From Cytophagaceae bacterium (GTDB taxonomy: Bacteria > Bacteroidota > Bacteroidia > Cytophagales > Spirosomataceae), in NCBI GenBank assembly GCA_027491195.1, contig JAIXWQ010000012.1, positions 62,001 to 126,000 on the forward strand: 64,000 bases of DNA, given 5' to 3'. Shown piece by piece: positions 50,582 to 59,592 of the stretch. Within the stretch, counting starts at the first letter, position 1. The number at the start of each line of letters is the position of its first letter. The position numbers were made by a program, and so were the translations under genes. The notes below the pieces were generated by a model. That model did no database searches and had not been told where the DNA came from. It was given only the letters and a program-made list of their open reading frames with translations.

Positions 50582-51463
50582 ATGAATGTCTACTCGATAA
50601 AGGATTTAGAAAATTTTAGCGGTATAAAAGCCCATACGATTCGTATTTGGGAGCAGCGCTACCATTTGCTTCAACCCACTCGAACAGAGACAGGTATCAG
50701 GACCTACACGGACACTGATCTGAAACGTATTTTGAATATCGCCACCCTTCAAAACAAGGGAGGAATTAAAATATCCAAGATTGCGGAGTTAACCGAAGCA
50801 GAGGTTTCTGAAAAAATCCTTCAATTATCTGGCGGAGAATTAGATTTCCCAGAGCATATTCAGGCCCTGACGGTAGCCATGATGGATTTAGATGAGTACC
50901 GTTTTCAAGAATTGACTCAAATCATTACGGACACTTACGGTTTTGAGAACTACATGCTTCGCGTTATTTATCCTTTCTTAACGCGTTTAGGTACCTTATG
51001 GCTTTCGGGTTCAGTAGGTCCTGCACAAGAGCATTTCATCACTCACTTAATTCGCCAAAAAATCATCTCTGCCATCGATTCTCAGATGGCAAAACCGAAA
51101 CCAGGCGCGAAAAAGTTTTTGCTTTATCTTCCAGAAGGAGAGCTACATGAAATTGGGTTATTATTTGCGAGTTATTTAATCCGTGCTCGCCAGCATTCAG
51201 CAGTTTACTTAGGGCAGTCACTCCCTTTCGATGAACTTTGTTTGGCCTACGAAATACACCAGCCAGATTATGTGTTCAGCGTGTTTACGACCGAACCCTC
51301 CCAAGACGTGATGCATGATTACCTGCTTCAACTAGATCAGCATTTACCGGATGCGCAAATTTTGTTGACGGGTTATAATGTCTTGCACAGTGCTGAGCCG
51401 GTACCCGCGAGAATTCAACTTATTTGGGATTTCAACTCACTAATTGAGCTAATCGAAGCCTAA
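50582..51463 (+). CDS. CarH/LitR-like MerR family regulator with predicted cobalamin domain
   Basis: 293 residues. N-terminal MerR helix-turn-helix (about 1-70, 'YSIKDLENFSGIKAHTIRIW', 'TYTDTDLKRILNIATL'). The middle has the four-helix cap of B12-dependent photoreceptors with W140-x9-E150-H151 in 'LWLSGSVGPAQEH', and the C-terminal Rossmann-like cobalamin domain has E187-x-H189-x-x-G, a D-to-E variant of DxHxxG. The spacing between H151 and H189 (38) is close to that of the known CarH. The residue after W140 is Leu, where CarH has the His that binds cobalt after light exposure. Probably represses carotenoid genes in the dark. Stop shares CTAA with the convergent guanylyltransferase. Confidence 0.82.
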   Translation: MNVYSIKDLENFSGIKAHTIRIWEQRYHLLQPTRTETGIRTYTDTDLKRILNIATLQNKGGIKISKIAELTEAEVSEKILQLSGGELDFPEHIQALTVAMMDLDEYRFQELTQIITDTYGFENYMLRVIYPFLTRLGTLWLSGSVGPAQEHFITHLIRQKIISAIDSQMAKPKPGAKKFLLYLPEGELHEIGLLFASYLIRARQHSAVYLGQSLPFDELCLAYEIHQPDYVFSVFTTEPSQDVMHDYLLQLDQHLPDAQILLTGYNVLHSAEPVPARIQLIWDFNSLIELIEA

Positions 51464-52521
51464 CTGAAACTGGAGTCTAATTTCGTTGCGTCTTCCACAA
51501 ACTGCTTCACTTGCTGTTCCTGGTCTTTTGGACAAATCATTAACACATTACCGTGTTCCGCCACGATGTAATTAGATAAACCGTGTATCACGACTAATTT
51601 ATCTTTCGGGGCTTTGATGATGCAATCTTCCGTTTCGTATAACATGACATTCGCATCCACCGCATTTTGCTTTTCGTCTTTCTCGTTAATCTCATGTAAA
51701 GACTTCCAGGTCCCTAGATCGGACCAACCGATATCGGCCAAAATTACTTTTACTTCACGTGCTTTCTCCATTACGCCATTATCCATCGAAATGCTTTTGC
51801 AAACCGCATAGACCTTGCGAATAAATTCGGGTTCTTCTGGGGTATAATAAAAGGCACGACCCTCCTCAAACTGCTCTGCCAGACGCGAAAGGTGTTTCGT
51901 TAACTCCTGTTTGAACGTAGGGATAGCGAAGACGAAAAGTCCTGCATTCCAAACGTAATCGCCACTCTCTAAAAAGGCCTCCGCTAATTCTAAGTTAGGC
52001 TTCTCCGTGAAGGTCTTTACCGTTTTAGCTGTTTGCGTTGAATCTTGGTATTGAATATAACCATAGCCGGTGTCAGGACGTGTGGGAACAATGCCTAAAG
52101 TGACTAAAACCGGTTCTTTTGCCGCCTCTAATGCTTCGTTAACACGTGCTTTGAATGCCTCCTCTTTTAATATGACATGGTCAGCCGGAGCCACGATCAA
52201 TTTAGCTTTCGGGTGCTTTTTGCTGATTTTATAGGCAGCGTAAGCGATACAAGGGGCTGTATTTTTACGTTGCGGTTCTCTTAAGATTTGATCCGGACTT
52301 AAATACGGTAATTGTTCTTGAACAATTCCCGCAAATTCATCGCTTGTAACCACATAGATATTTTCTGGAGCGACGATACCCGCAAAACGCTCCGCGGTTT
52401 GCTGTAGCATCGTTTTCCCCACGCCTAGAACGTCATGGAATTGCTTCGGATAATTACTTCTGGAGATGGGCCAAAATCGGGTTCCGATTCCGCCCGCCAT
52501 GATGACAAGGCAAGTAGGCAT
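51460..52521 (-). CDS. manC: Mannose-1-phosphate guanylyltransferase
   Basis: 353 residues. Nucleotidyltransferase signature 'VIMAGGIGTRFWPISRSNYP' followed by 'KQFHDVLG', 'DQILREPQRKNTAPCIAYAA' and 'IVAPADHVIL', with 'VKTFTEKPNLELAEAFLESG'. It makes GDP-mannose from mannose-1-phosphate and GTP for glycans or glycoproteins. It lacks the C-terminal phosphomannose isomerase domain of long ManC forms. Second gene after the DUF3089 lipoprotein (four-base gap). Confidence 0.94.
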   Translation of the reverse strand: MPTCLVIMAGGIGTRFWPISRSNYPKQFHDVLGVGKTMLQQTAERFAGIVAPENIYVVTSDEFAGIVQEQLPYLSPDQILREPQRKNTAPCIAYAAYKISKKHPKAKLIVAPADHVILKEEAFKARVNEALEAAKEPVLVTLGIVPTRPDTGYGYIQYQDSTQTAKTVKTFTEKPNLELAEAFLESGDYVWNAGLFVFAIPTFKQELTKHLSRLAEQFEEGRAFYYTPEEPEFIRKVYAVCKSISMDNGVMEKAREVKVILADIGWSDLGTWKSLHEINEKDEKQNAVDANVMLYETEDCIIKAPKDKLVVIHGLSNYIVAEHGNVLMICPKDQEQQVKQFVEDATKLDSSFS

Positions 52522-52525
52522 AGTA

Positions 52526-53557
52526 TTATTTTTGGCTAAGAAACGTCTCTACACGGTGTACAGCGTTTTCTCGAATGTTCTGGTAAAATAAATTAATATC
52601 GGCTTTGTGCCAGTTTTTCAATTTGACAAAACTACGACCCGGCACGTAAGGGGTGTTCGTCCACAAAAGGCCTTGGTGATTCTGCGCATCCGCAAACTGT
52701 TTGACATACTTAAACCCATACGATACGCCGCCTGGATTTTTTTCTTTCGAAGCAAAGTTCTCATCTAATGACCATGTCAATGGATTAACGGAAGCTAAAT
52801 CGGTTACTGTTCCCGGGTGCCAGGGAGGTAGATAGCCTTGTAAAAAAGTAGTATAGGCTACAAAACAGCCCGTTTGACTAGGGTTAGCACAAACTGGGAT
52901 ATTAGTAAATGTATTTTTAGGGGTCGCAATTCCGATGATATAGGCTGCCACTAATTGTTTGCCTAATTCTTTTCCGTCAAAATATTCTTTCAATAAACGG
53001 GTCGCATGGACTGTACCTTGGCTGTGACCTGCAATAATAATAGGACGTCCGTTATTGTGATGAGCTAAATAATAGTCAAAGGCTCTTTTTACGTCTGAAT
53101 AGGCAACATCCAAGGCAGCGGCTTTGTCCTCTTTAAATTCCGTTACAAATGCTTGGTAATGCGCTTGGCGATAACGTGGTGCAAAAATTCGGCCCGCCGC
53201 ATTGAAAGCTGTGGCTTGATTCAAGATAGTGGAGCTGTCCACTCGCACGTTTAATGCAGCATCGGTCACCGATGCATTCCAAACATATTCATTCTCCGGT
53301 TTGTAGGTTAATATAGTCGGGTGGATGAAAAACACATCTGCTTTTGCATTCGATTGACCATCGCTGAAACCAGACTTCTTTGGAACGAGGTCAGCGGCAT
53401 CAAATCGATTCGGTAAAGCGGACCAAGAGGCCGGATCTGCATAGTCTGCGGCAGCTGGCACAGGAGCGTCTTTCCATCTAGTAGTCAAGACATAAGGTGT
53501 CTGGTTGCTTGCGCAAGCGCTCAGTAAAAGTAAGGAAACAAATGCAACGGCTCTCAT
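52526..53557 (-). CDS. DUF3089 lipoprotein, alpha/beta-hydrolase fold
   Basis: 343 residues. Signal peptide with lipobox 'LLLLSAC' (Cys about 15). The DUF3089 part contains the nucleophile elbow 'IIIAGHSQGTVHATRLLKEY' and the sequence 'ADVFFIHPTILT'. Such proteins are membrane-anchored hydrolases of unknown substrate. It is upstream of manC with a four-base gap. A minus-strand TAGCTTTG (53574-53581) may be its -7 element. Confidence 0.85.
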   Translation of the reverse strand: MRAVAFVSLLLLSACASNQTPYVLTTRWKDAPVPAAADYADPASWSALPNRFDAADLVPKKSGFSDGQSNAKADVFFIHPTILTYKPENEYVWNASVTDAALNVRVDSSTILNQATAFNAAGRIFAPRYRQAHYQAFVTEFKEDKAAALDVAYSDVKRAFDYYLAHHNNGRPIIIAGHSQGTVHATRLLKEYFDGKELGKQLVAAYIIGIATPKNTFTNIPVCANPSQTGCFVAYTTFLQGYLPPWHPGTVTDLASVNPLTWSLDENFASKEKNPGGVSYGFKYVKQFADAQNHQGLLWTNTPYVPGRSFVKLKNWHKADINLFYQNIRENAVHRVETFLSQK

Positions 53558-53697
53558 AGAGGAAATTTATGTACAAAGCTACTAGTTTAATCCTCCTTTT
53601 TAAAATAAAATGATTGAGCGGTAAGCTAGATTAAATTATTTTCGGAAAAATTAGTAATTTTTTTATACCACTTAGTGCTTGATAAGTAAATCTTCTT

Positions 53698-53705
53698 TAT
53701 TTTTG
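53698..53705 (+). promoter_or_regulatory. Probable -7 element for the large TonB receptor (TATTTTTG)
   Basis: Exact TAnnTTTG match 50 bases before the ATG at 53755. A TTG occurs at 53679-53681, a 16-base spacer, shorter than the usual 19. Confidence 0.5.
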
Positions 53706-53754
53706 TTGTAATTCGAGTACCTAAAAACAAATTGTGTCATTAAAAACACCCATT

Positions 53755-56637
53755 ATGAAAAAAATTGTACAACAGATTTTACCTAGCCTAGCGCTTATTC
53801 TGTTCTTAAGTGCTTCTGCATTTGCTCAGACTAAGATAGGTGGAAAGGTAATGGATGCAGATTCTAAAGAGCCATTAATTGGTGTTAGTATCGGAGTAAA
53901 AGGAGCTGTAACTGGAACTATTTCAGATGCAAAAGGAAACTTTACTTTATCTACTAACAAGGCAGGCGCCCTAACAATCGTCGTTTCGATGGTAGGATAT
54001 GAGCGTCAAGAAATTCCCGTTAAAGGAAATAAAACAGATTTTCAAATTGCTTTAAAAGAGCAATCTTTCTTAGCTCAAGATGTAGTTGTATCGGCTTCTC
54101 GTGTGGAGGAAAGCGTTATGCAATCGCCAGTTTCTGTAGAGCGCATGGACATTCGTGCCATTCGTGAGACTCCAGCAGCTTCTTTTTACGATGCGATGCG
54201 TAACATCAAAGGCGTAGAAGTAAGTTCACAATCGGTGTCTTTCTCGTCTATCGGTATGCGTGGATTTAATAGCAACGGTAACGTACGTGTCGTTCAAATG
54301 ATCGACGGTATGGATAACCAAGCACCAGGTTTGAACTTCTCCGTAGGAAATATCGTAGGTATTTCTGAATTAGATTTACAATCAGTGGATTTATTGCCAG
54401 GAGCAGCTTCTGCTTTATATGGTCCTAATGCAATCAATGGTATCATCCTAATGGATTCGAAATCACCTTTCTTATTCCAAGGCTTATCTGCTCAAGTGAA
54501 AACGGGAGCGATGTATGCGAGCAACCGTACGGAGGCAACGACACCTTATGGTGATATTTCGATTCGTTATGCAAAAGCATTCAATAATAAGTTAGCTTTC
54601 AAGTTAAACTTTAATCAATTGAGCGCAGAAGATTGGCAAGCTACAGATACACGTGACCAATCTTTATTGAATGGAACGGTATTAGGTGCAGGTTCTCGTG
54701 GAACTAACCTTGCTTACAATGGTGTAAGCGTGTATGGTGATGAGACAAATGCGAATATGTTTACGTCACTTCGCCCATTATTAGGTGTTCCTACGAACCC
54801 ATTAACGGCGGGTATCAATCAGATTTCTGCTGCTACGGGAGGTTTATTAACTCCAGCGGCTATCTTAGGTTACATTGTACCTAACGTGAATATTTCTCGT
54901 GAAGGTTATGCAGAGCGTGATATCTCTTCTTATGCAAACCGTAACATCAAGTTTAACGCAGCTTTACACTACCGTTTTAACGATAAGGTTGAATTGATTT
55001 TACAAGGATCTTATGGTCAAGGTACAACGATGTACACAGGAGCTGATCGTTACTCGATCAAGAACTTCTCGATGGGCCAATACAAGGCAGAGTTAAAAGG
55101 TTCTAACTTCTTCGTTCGTGCGTACACGACACAAGAAAATTCTGGTGATGCGTATGCAACAGGAACTTTAGGTCAGTTAGTGAACGAAGCGGCTAAGCCA
55201 TCTACGGCTTGGTACCCAGAGTATTTCTCTACGTTTGCAGGATTAGCTTTAACAAACTTTGGAACGGTATTACAAACAAACCTTTTAAAGGGTGTGGCAC
55301 CAGCATCAGCAGTTGGTTTAGCTGTAGCTAGTACACAATCTTCATTCCCTTTCTACCATGGTACAGCTCGTGCGAAGGCAGATGTGGGTCGTTTAGTTCC
55401 AGGTACTGCTGGATTTAACGCGGCAGTAGAGGCGATTAAAGCGAAAGCATTACCTCAAGGTGCTAAGTTTACAGATAAGTCAGCTCTTTATCACTTAGAG
55501 GGTATGTATAACTTGACTGAGAAATTGAATAATAAAGTAGAATTGATCGTAGGTGCAAATTTCCGTCAATATGCGTTGAACTCAGAAGGAACTTTATTTG
55601 CTTTACAAAATGATGGTAGCGAGTTCTCTATCAACGAGTACGGCGCGTATGCACAAGCATCTAAGAAATTCTTTGCTGATCATTTCAAGGTAACGGGTTC
55701 ACTTCGTTTTGATAAGAACGAAAACTTTAAAGGCGTATATAGCCCACGTATTTCGGGTGTGTACACACAAGGAACTTCTAACTTCCGTGTTTCTGCTCAG
55801 ACAGGTTTCCGTATCCCTACGACACAAGATCAATACATTAACTTGTTAACTCCATCAGCTCGTTTACTAGGAGGTTTAGCTGTAGTTCAAGATCGTTACA
55901 AGTTATCTGGAAATTCGTATACGTTACAATCTGTGTTAGCAAATCAAACGGATCCTACGAAGTGGGTGACTTACAAGTCAAAAGAGTGGAAGCCAGAGCA
56001 GGTTCAAACCTATGAAATCGGTTACAAAGGAATGATTACTCCTAAGATGTTAGTTGATTTCTATGCTTACCAATCTAACTTCACGAACTTCTCTGCTGGT
56101 CAAGTTGTAGCTCAGCCTAGCACGACTTTAGCAGGTACATTGAACTACTTCTCATTCCCATCTAATGTGGATAACGAAGTGGTAACAAGTGGTTGGGGAT
56201 TAGGTATCGATTACGATTTAGGAAAGCGTTGGTCACTTGGATCTAACGTATCTTATAACGCTGTTAAAGATGCAGGTGGTTTATCTAACTACCAATTAGG
56301 TTTCAACACTCCTGAATACCGTACAAACGTTTCTTTAGGAAACCGTAACATCGGAAATTCTGGTTGGGGCTTTAACGCAACTTGGAGATACCAAGATCAG
56401 TTTGTTTGGCAATCATCATTCGTAAACCAAGTGGTGAACCAACAACAATTATCGATGATTCCAGCTTTCTCTACATTAGATATGCAAGTAAGCAAGAAGG
56501 TGTCTGAGATTAAGTCAATCATCAAAGTAGGTGGTACAAACTTAGGTGGTGTTGCTTATACAACTGGTTGGGGTAACCCATTAGTGGGCAGCATTTACTA
56601 TGTGAGCATCACTTTCGACGAATTGTTGAACAAATAA
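53755..56637 (+). CDS. TonB-dependent receptor with N-terminal carboxypeptidase-regulatory-like domain
   Basis: 960 residues from ATG 53755, chosen because it opens the signal peptide ('QILPSLALILFLSASAFAQ'); the frame also contains an ATG seven codons upstream. Then a CarboxypepD_reg-like domain (about 27-110, 'GGKVMDADSKEPLIGVSIGV', 'VSMVGYERQEI'), the plug (about 115-240, 'VSASRVEESVMQSPVSVERM', 'ASALYGPNAINGIIL') and a barrel ending 'YYVSITFDELLNK'. Codon use is strongly biased towards GGT, CGT, TTA and AAC, implying high expression. No SusD partner follows, so it is more likely a TonB receptor for siderophore, vitamin or peptide than a SusC-type glycan system. Followed by a strong terminator. 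Confidence 0.93.
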   Translation: MKKIVQQILPSLALILFLSASAFAQTKIGGKVMDADSKEPLIGVSIGVKGAVTGTISDAKGNFTLSTNKAGALTIVVSMVGYERQEIPVKGNKTDFQIALKEQSFLAQDVVVSASRVEESVMQSPVSVERMDIRAIRETPAASFYDAMRNIKGVEVSSQSVSFSSIGMRGFNSNGNVRVVQMIDGMDNQAPGLNFSVGNIVGISELDLQSVDLLPGAASALYGPNAINGIILMDSKSPFLFQGLSAQVKTGAMYASNRTEATTPYGDISIRYAKAFNNKLAFKLNFNQLSAEDWQATDTRDQSLLNGTVLGAGSRGTNLAYNGVSVYGDETNANMFTSLRPLLGVPTNPLTAGINQISAATGGLLTPAAILGYIVPNVNISREGYAERDISSYANRNIKFNAALHYRFNDKVELILQGSYGQGTTMYTGADRYSIKNFSMGQYKAELKGSNFFVRAYTTQENSGDAYATGTLGQLVNEAAKPSTAWYPEYFSTFAGLALTNFGTVLQTNLLKGVAPASAVGLAVASTQSSFPFYHGTARAKADVGRLVPGTAGFNAAVEAIKAKALPQGAKFTDKSALYHLEGMYNLTEKLNNKVELIVGANFRQYALNSEGTLFALQNDGSEFSINEYGAYAQASKKFFADHFKVTGSLRFDKNENFKGVYSPRISGVYTQGTSNFRVSAQTGFRIPTTQDQYINLLTPSARLLGGLAVVQDRYKLSGNSYTLQSVLANQTDPTKWVTYKSKEWKPEQVQTYEIGYKGMITPKMLVDFYAYQSNFTNFSAGQVVAQPSTTLAGTLNYFSFPSNVDNEVVTSGWGLGIDYDLGKRWSLGSNVSYNAVKDAGGLSNYQLGFNTPEYRTNVSLGNRNIGNSGWGFNATWRYQDQFVWQSSFVNQVVNQQQLSMIPAFSTLDMQVSKKVSEIKSIIKVGGTNLGGVAYTTGWGNPLVGSIYYVSITFDELLNK

Positions 56638-56658
56638 GATTTATTTAAAATTAGTTTG

Positions 56659-56691
56659 AGGCTGCCCCTTTAAGGGCAGCCTCTTTTTTTG
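56659..56691 (+). terminator. Rho-independent terminator
   Basis: Stem GAGGCTGCCC (56659-56668) with GGGCAGCCTC (56675-56684), six-base loop, then seven T. Ends the TonB receptor transcript. Confidence 0.93.
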
Positions 56692-56692
56692 T

Positions 56693-56700
56693 ACCTTTGC
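56693..56700 (+). promoter_or_regulatory. Probable -7 element for uvrA (TACCTTTG)
   Basis: Exact TAnnTTTG match starting one base after the terminator T-run, 22 bases before the uvrA ATG. The expected -33 region overlaps the terminator stem and reads TTA, so initiation may be weak. It supports the ATG at 56722 over an in-frame TTG at 56689. Confidence 0.5.
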
Positions 56701-56721
56701 GGATCGATCGATTCCCAAACT

Positions 56722-59556
56722 ATGGCTTCAAAAGCATCAGATTCTACCGGATTTTCCCACATTCAAGTGCTGGGTGCACGCGAGCATAATTTAAAGAATA
56801 TTGACGTTTCCATTCCGCGCAATCAGCTCGTGGTGGTGACAGGTATTTCTGGTTCGGGAAAGTCGTCTTTAGCCTTTGATACGATTTATGCAGAGGGCCA
56901 AAGACGCTACATGGAATCCTTCTCCGCCTATGCTCGTTCCTTCCTTGGAAACATGGAACGCCCGGACGTAGACAAGATCGAAGGACTTTCCCCAGTAATT
57001 TCCATCGAACAAAAGACGACTTCTAAAAACCCCCGCTCTACGGTAGGTACGACTACCGAAATCTACGATTTCTTGCGTCTACTTTATGCCCGTGCTGGGG
57101 AAGCCTTTTCTTACCTATCTGGAGAGAAAATGGTCAAGCAGTCAGTCGATCAAATCATTGAAACCTTATTAACTCAATTCAATAAAGGCAAAGTCGTTTT
57201 GCTTGCACCCGTAGTCAAAGGTCGTAAAGGGCATTACCGAGAATTATTCGTGCAAATTGCGAAGTGGGGATATACGAAGGTGCGGATTGACGGGGAAATA
57301 ATGGACATCGAACCGAAGATGCAGGTCGATCGTTTCAAAGTACACGATATCGAAATCGTAGTGGATCGTTTAGTGGTGACGGAAGACGAACGTTTGCGTT
57401 TGTCCCAAAGCCTACAAACCGCCATGAACCAAGGTAAAGGACAAGTGTATGTCCTGGATGCTAAAGATAAATTACATTACTTCTCGCAGACCTTAATGGA
57501 TCCAGCGACAGGCTTGTCTTACGACGAACCTGCCCCAAATACTTTCTCCTTTAATAGTCCTTATGGCGCGTGCCCTTGTTGCAATGGCTTAGGTGTGGTG
57601 GAAGAAATTACGGAAGATTCGGTTATTCCAGATCGTTCCTTAAGTATTATTCGGGGTGCCATTGCACCGATCGGGGAATACCGGGAGCTGTGGATTTTCA
57701 AACAATTAGAGGTTTTGTTGAAGCCATTTAAAGTGGGTCTTTCTACTCCCATCGCGAAGTTTCCTGCGGAGGCCGTGGAATTAATGCTCTATGGTTCTGA
57801 GGAGCCAGTGGCAGTGCCTTCTAAGAAATACGAGGGAACGGAGTGGAATACAAAATACGATGGCATTGTTAATTTCTTGAAGCGCCAGCAGGAGTCAGGT
57901 TCGGAGAAGACGCAGGACTGGTTGAAGGATTTTATGATCATCAAGAAATGTCCTGAATGCGACGGATATCGTTTGAAGAAAGAATCTTTGCACTTCCGCA
58001 TTGCAGATAAGCACATTGGTCAATTAGCCCAAATGGACATCAACGAACTAGAGGCCTGGTTCTCAGATGTGGAAACGCGGATGAGCGATCGCCAGCAGCA
58101 GATCGGGGTGGAAGTGTTGAAGGAAATCAGAAAACGGGTAGGTTTTTTGACCCAAATTGGCTTGACCTATTTGACGCTAGATCGACCGATGAAAAGTCTG
58201 TCGGGTGGAGAGGCGCAACGTATTCGTCTAGCAACGCAAATAGGAACTCAACTCGTGGGTGTTCTCTATATCATGGATGAACCGAGTATCGGTTTGCACC
58301 AGCGTGATAATGAGAAATTGATTCAGGCGTTGAAAGATTTGCGCGATTTAGGTAATTCGGTCTTAGTCGTGGAACACGACAAGGACATGATGTTGGAGTC
58401 GGATTATATCTTGGATATTGGGCCGGGTGCTGGACGCCATGGAGGTAATGTGGTAGGTTCGGGTACACCAGCTGAGTTTTTGAAATTAAAGACACCTACG
58501 GCGGCCTATTTAAATGGAGCACTGGAGATTTCAATTCCTGCCGTTCGCCGCAAAGGCAATGGTTTAACTATTGAATTGAAAGGGGCGACTGGAAATAATT
58601 TGAAGAACGTGTCGGTGAAATTGCCTTTGGGTACTTTAACCGTCGTAACAGGTGTTTCAGGTTCTGGAAAATCGACCTTGATTCATGACACCTTGGTGTT
58701 GAAATTGAAGCAGCATTTCGATCGCACGAAGCGCGATGCGATGCCGCATAAAGCCATTACGGGATTAGAGAATATCGATAAGGTGATCGAAGTGGACCAA
58801 AGTCCCATCGGTCGCACCCCTCGCTCGAATCCGGCTACTTATACAAATATGTATAGCGATATTCGCACCCTGTATTGTGAATTGCCTGAGTCGAAAATTC
58901 GGGGGTACAAGGCGGGTCGTTTTAGCTTTAATGTGAAGGGTGGTCGTTGCGAAGATTGTGAGGGTGCTGGCCGCAAAAAGATTGAGATGGAGTTCTTGCC
59001 AGATGTCCTCGTGGAATGCGAGACTTGTAAAGGAAAGCGATTTAATCGGGAGACATTAGAAGTTCGCTTTAAAGGAAAATCGATTTCGGATGTGTTGGAT
59101 ATGACGGTGGAGCAGGCTTTGGAATTCTTTGAAAACCAGCCGCGCATATTCCGCCGGGTGCAGACTTTATCCGAAGTAGGTTTGGGATACATTACCTTAG
59201 GACAACACGCTACGACTCTTTCTGGAGGTGAAGCACAGCGTGTGAAACTAGCCGAAGAATTATCGAAAAAAGATACGGGTAAAACACTTTATGTGTTAGA
59301 TGAACCGACGACCGGATTACATTTCCAAGATGTCCGCTTGCTTTTAGATGTATTACAGAAATTAGTCGATAAGGGAAATACGGTCTTGATCATCGAACAC
59401 AATATGGATGTGATCAAAGTGGCCGATTACCTGATCGATATGGGTCCAGAAGGAGGGAATGCGGGTGGTCAGTTGATCGCGAGCGGAACCCCGGAGCAGA
59501 TTGCGAAAGAGAAAAATAGTCACACGGGACGCTTTTTGAAAAAGGAATTATCGTAG
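56722..59556 (+). CDS. uvrA: Excinuclease ABC subunit A
   Basis: 944 residues from ATG 56722. Two ABC modules with insertions: Walker A 'VVTGISGSGKSSLAFDT' and 'VVTGVSGSGKSTLIHDT', signatures 'LSGGEAQRIRLATQIG' and 'LSGGEAQRVKLAEEL', and zinc-ribbon cysteines in 'GACPCCNGLGVV', 'CPECDGYRL', 'GGRCEDCEGAG' and 'CETCKGKRF'. It is the damage-recognition ATPase of nucleotide excision repair, loading UvrB on DNA. Monocistronic here, with 36 bases to the next gene. Confidence 0.97.
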   Translation: MASKASDSTGFSHIQVLGAREHNLKNIDVSIPRNQLVVVTGISGSGKSSLAFDTIYAEGQRRYMESFSAYARSFLGNMERPDVDKIEGLSPVISIEQKTTSKNPRSTVGTTTEIYDFLRLLYARAGEAFSYLSGEKMVKQSVDQIIETLLTQFNKGKVVLLAPVVKGRKGHYRELFVQIAKWGYTKVRIDGEIMDIEPKMQVDRFKVHDIEIVVDRLVVTEDERLRLSQSLQTAMNQGKGQVYVLDAKDKLHYFSQTLMDPATGLSYDEPAPNTFSFNSPYGACPCCNGLGVVEEITEDSVIPDRSLSIIRGAIAPIGEYRELWIFKQLEVLLKPFKVGLSTPIAKFPAEAVELMLYGSEEPVAVPSKKYEGTEWNTKYDGIVNFLKRQQESGSEKTQDWLKDFMIIKKCPECDGYRLKKESLHFRIADKHIGQLAQMDINELEAWFSDVETRMSDRQQQIGVEVLKEIRKRVGFLTQIGLTYLTLDRPMKSLSGGEAQRIRLATQIGTQLVGVLYIMDEPSIGLHQRDNEKLIQALKDLRDLGNSVLVVEHDKDMMLESDYILDIGPGAGRHGGNVVGSGTPAEFLKLKTPTAAYLNGALEISIPAVRRKGNGLTIELKGATGNNLKNVSVKLPLGTLTVVTGVSGSGKSTLIHDTLVLKLKQHFDRTKRDAMPHKAITGLENIDKVIEVDQSPIGRTPRSNPATYTNMYSDIRTLYCELPESKIRGYKAGRFSFNVKGGRCEDCEGAGRKKIEMEFLPDVLVECETCKGKRFNRETLEVRFKGKSISDVLDMTVEQALEFFENQPRIFRRVQTLSEVGLGYITLGQHATTLSGGEAQRVKLAEELSKKDTGKTLYVLDEPTTGLHFQDVRLLLDVLQKLVDKGNTVLIIEHNMDVIKVADYLIDMGPEGGNAGGQLIASGTPEQIAKEKNSHTGRFLKKELS

Positions 59557-59592
59557 AATTTTTATTACATTTATGTAATTTCTACATCAACG

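Noticed and set aside
53755-56637. SusC of a polysaccharide utilisation locus
   Set aside because: The carboxypeptidase-regulatory-like domain fits, but no SusD-like gene or glycoside hydrolase follows; uvrA is next.
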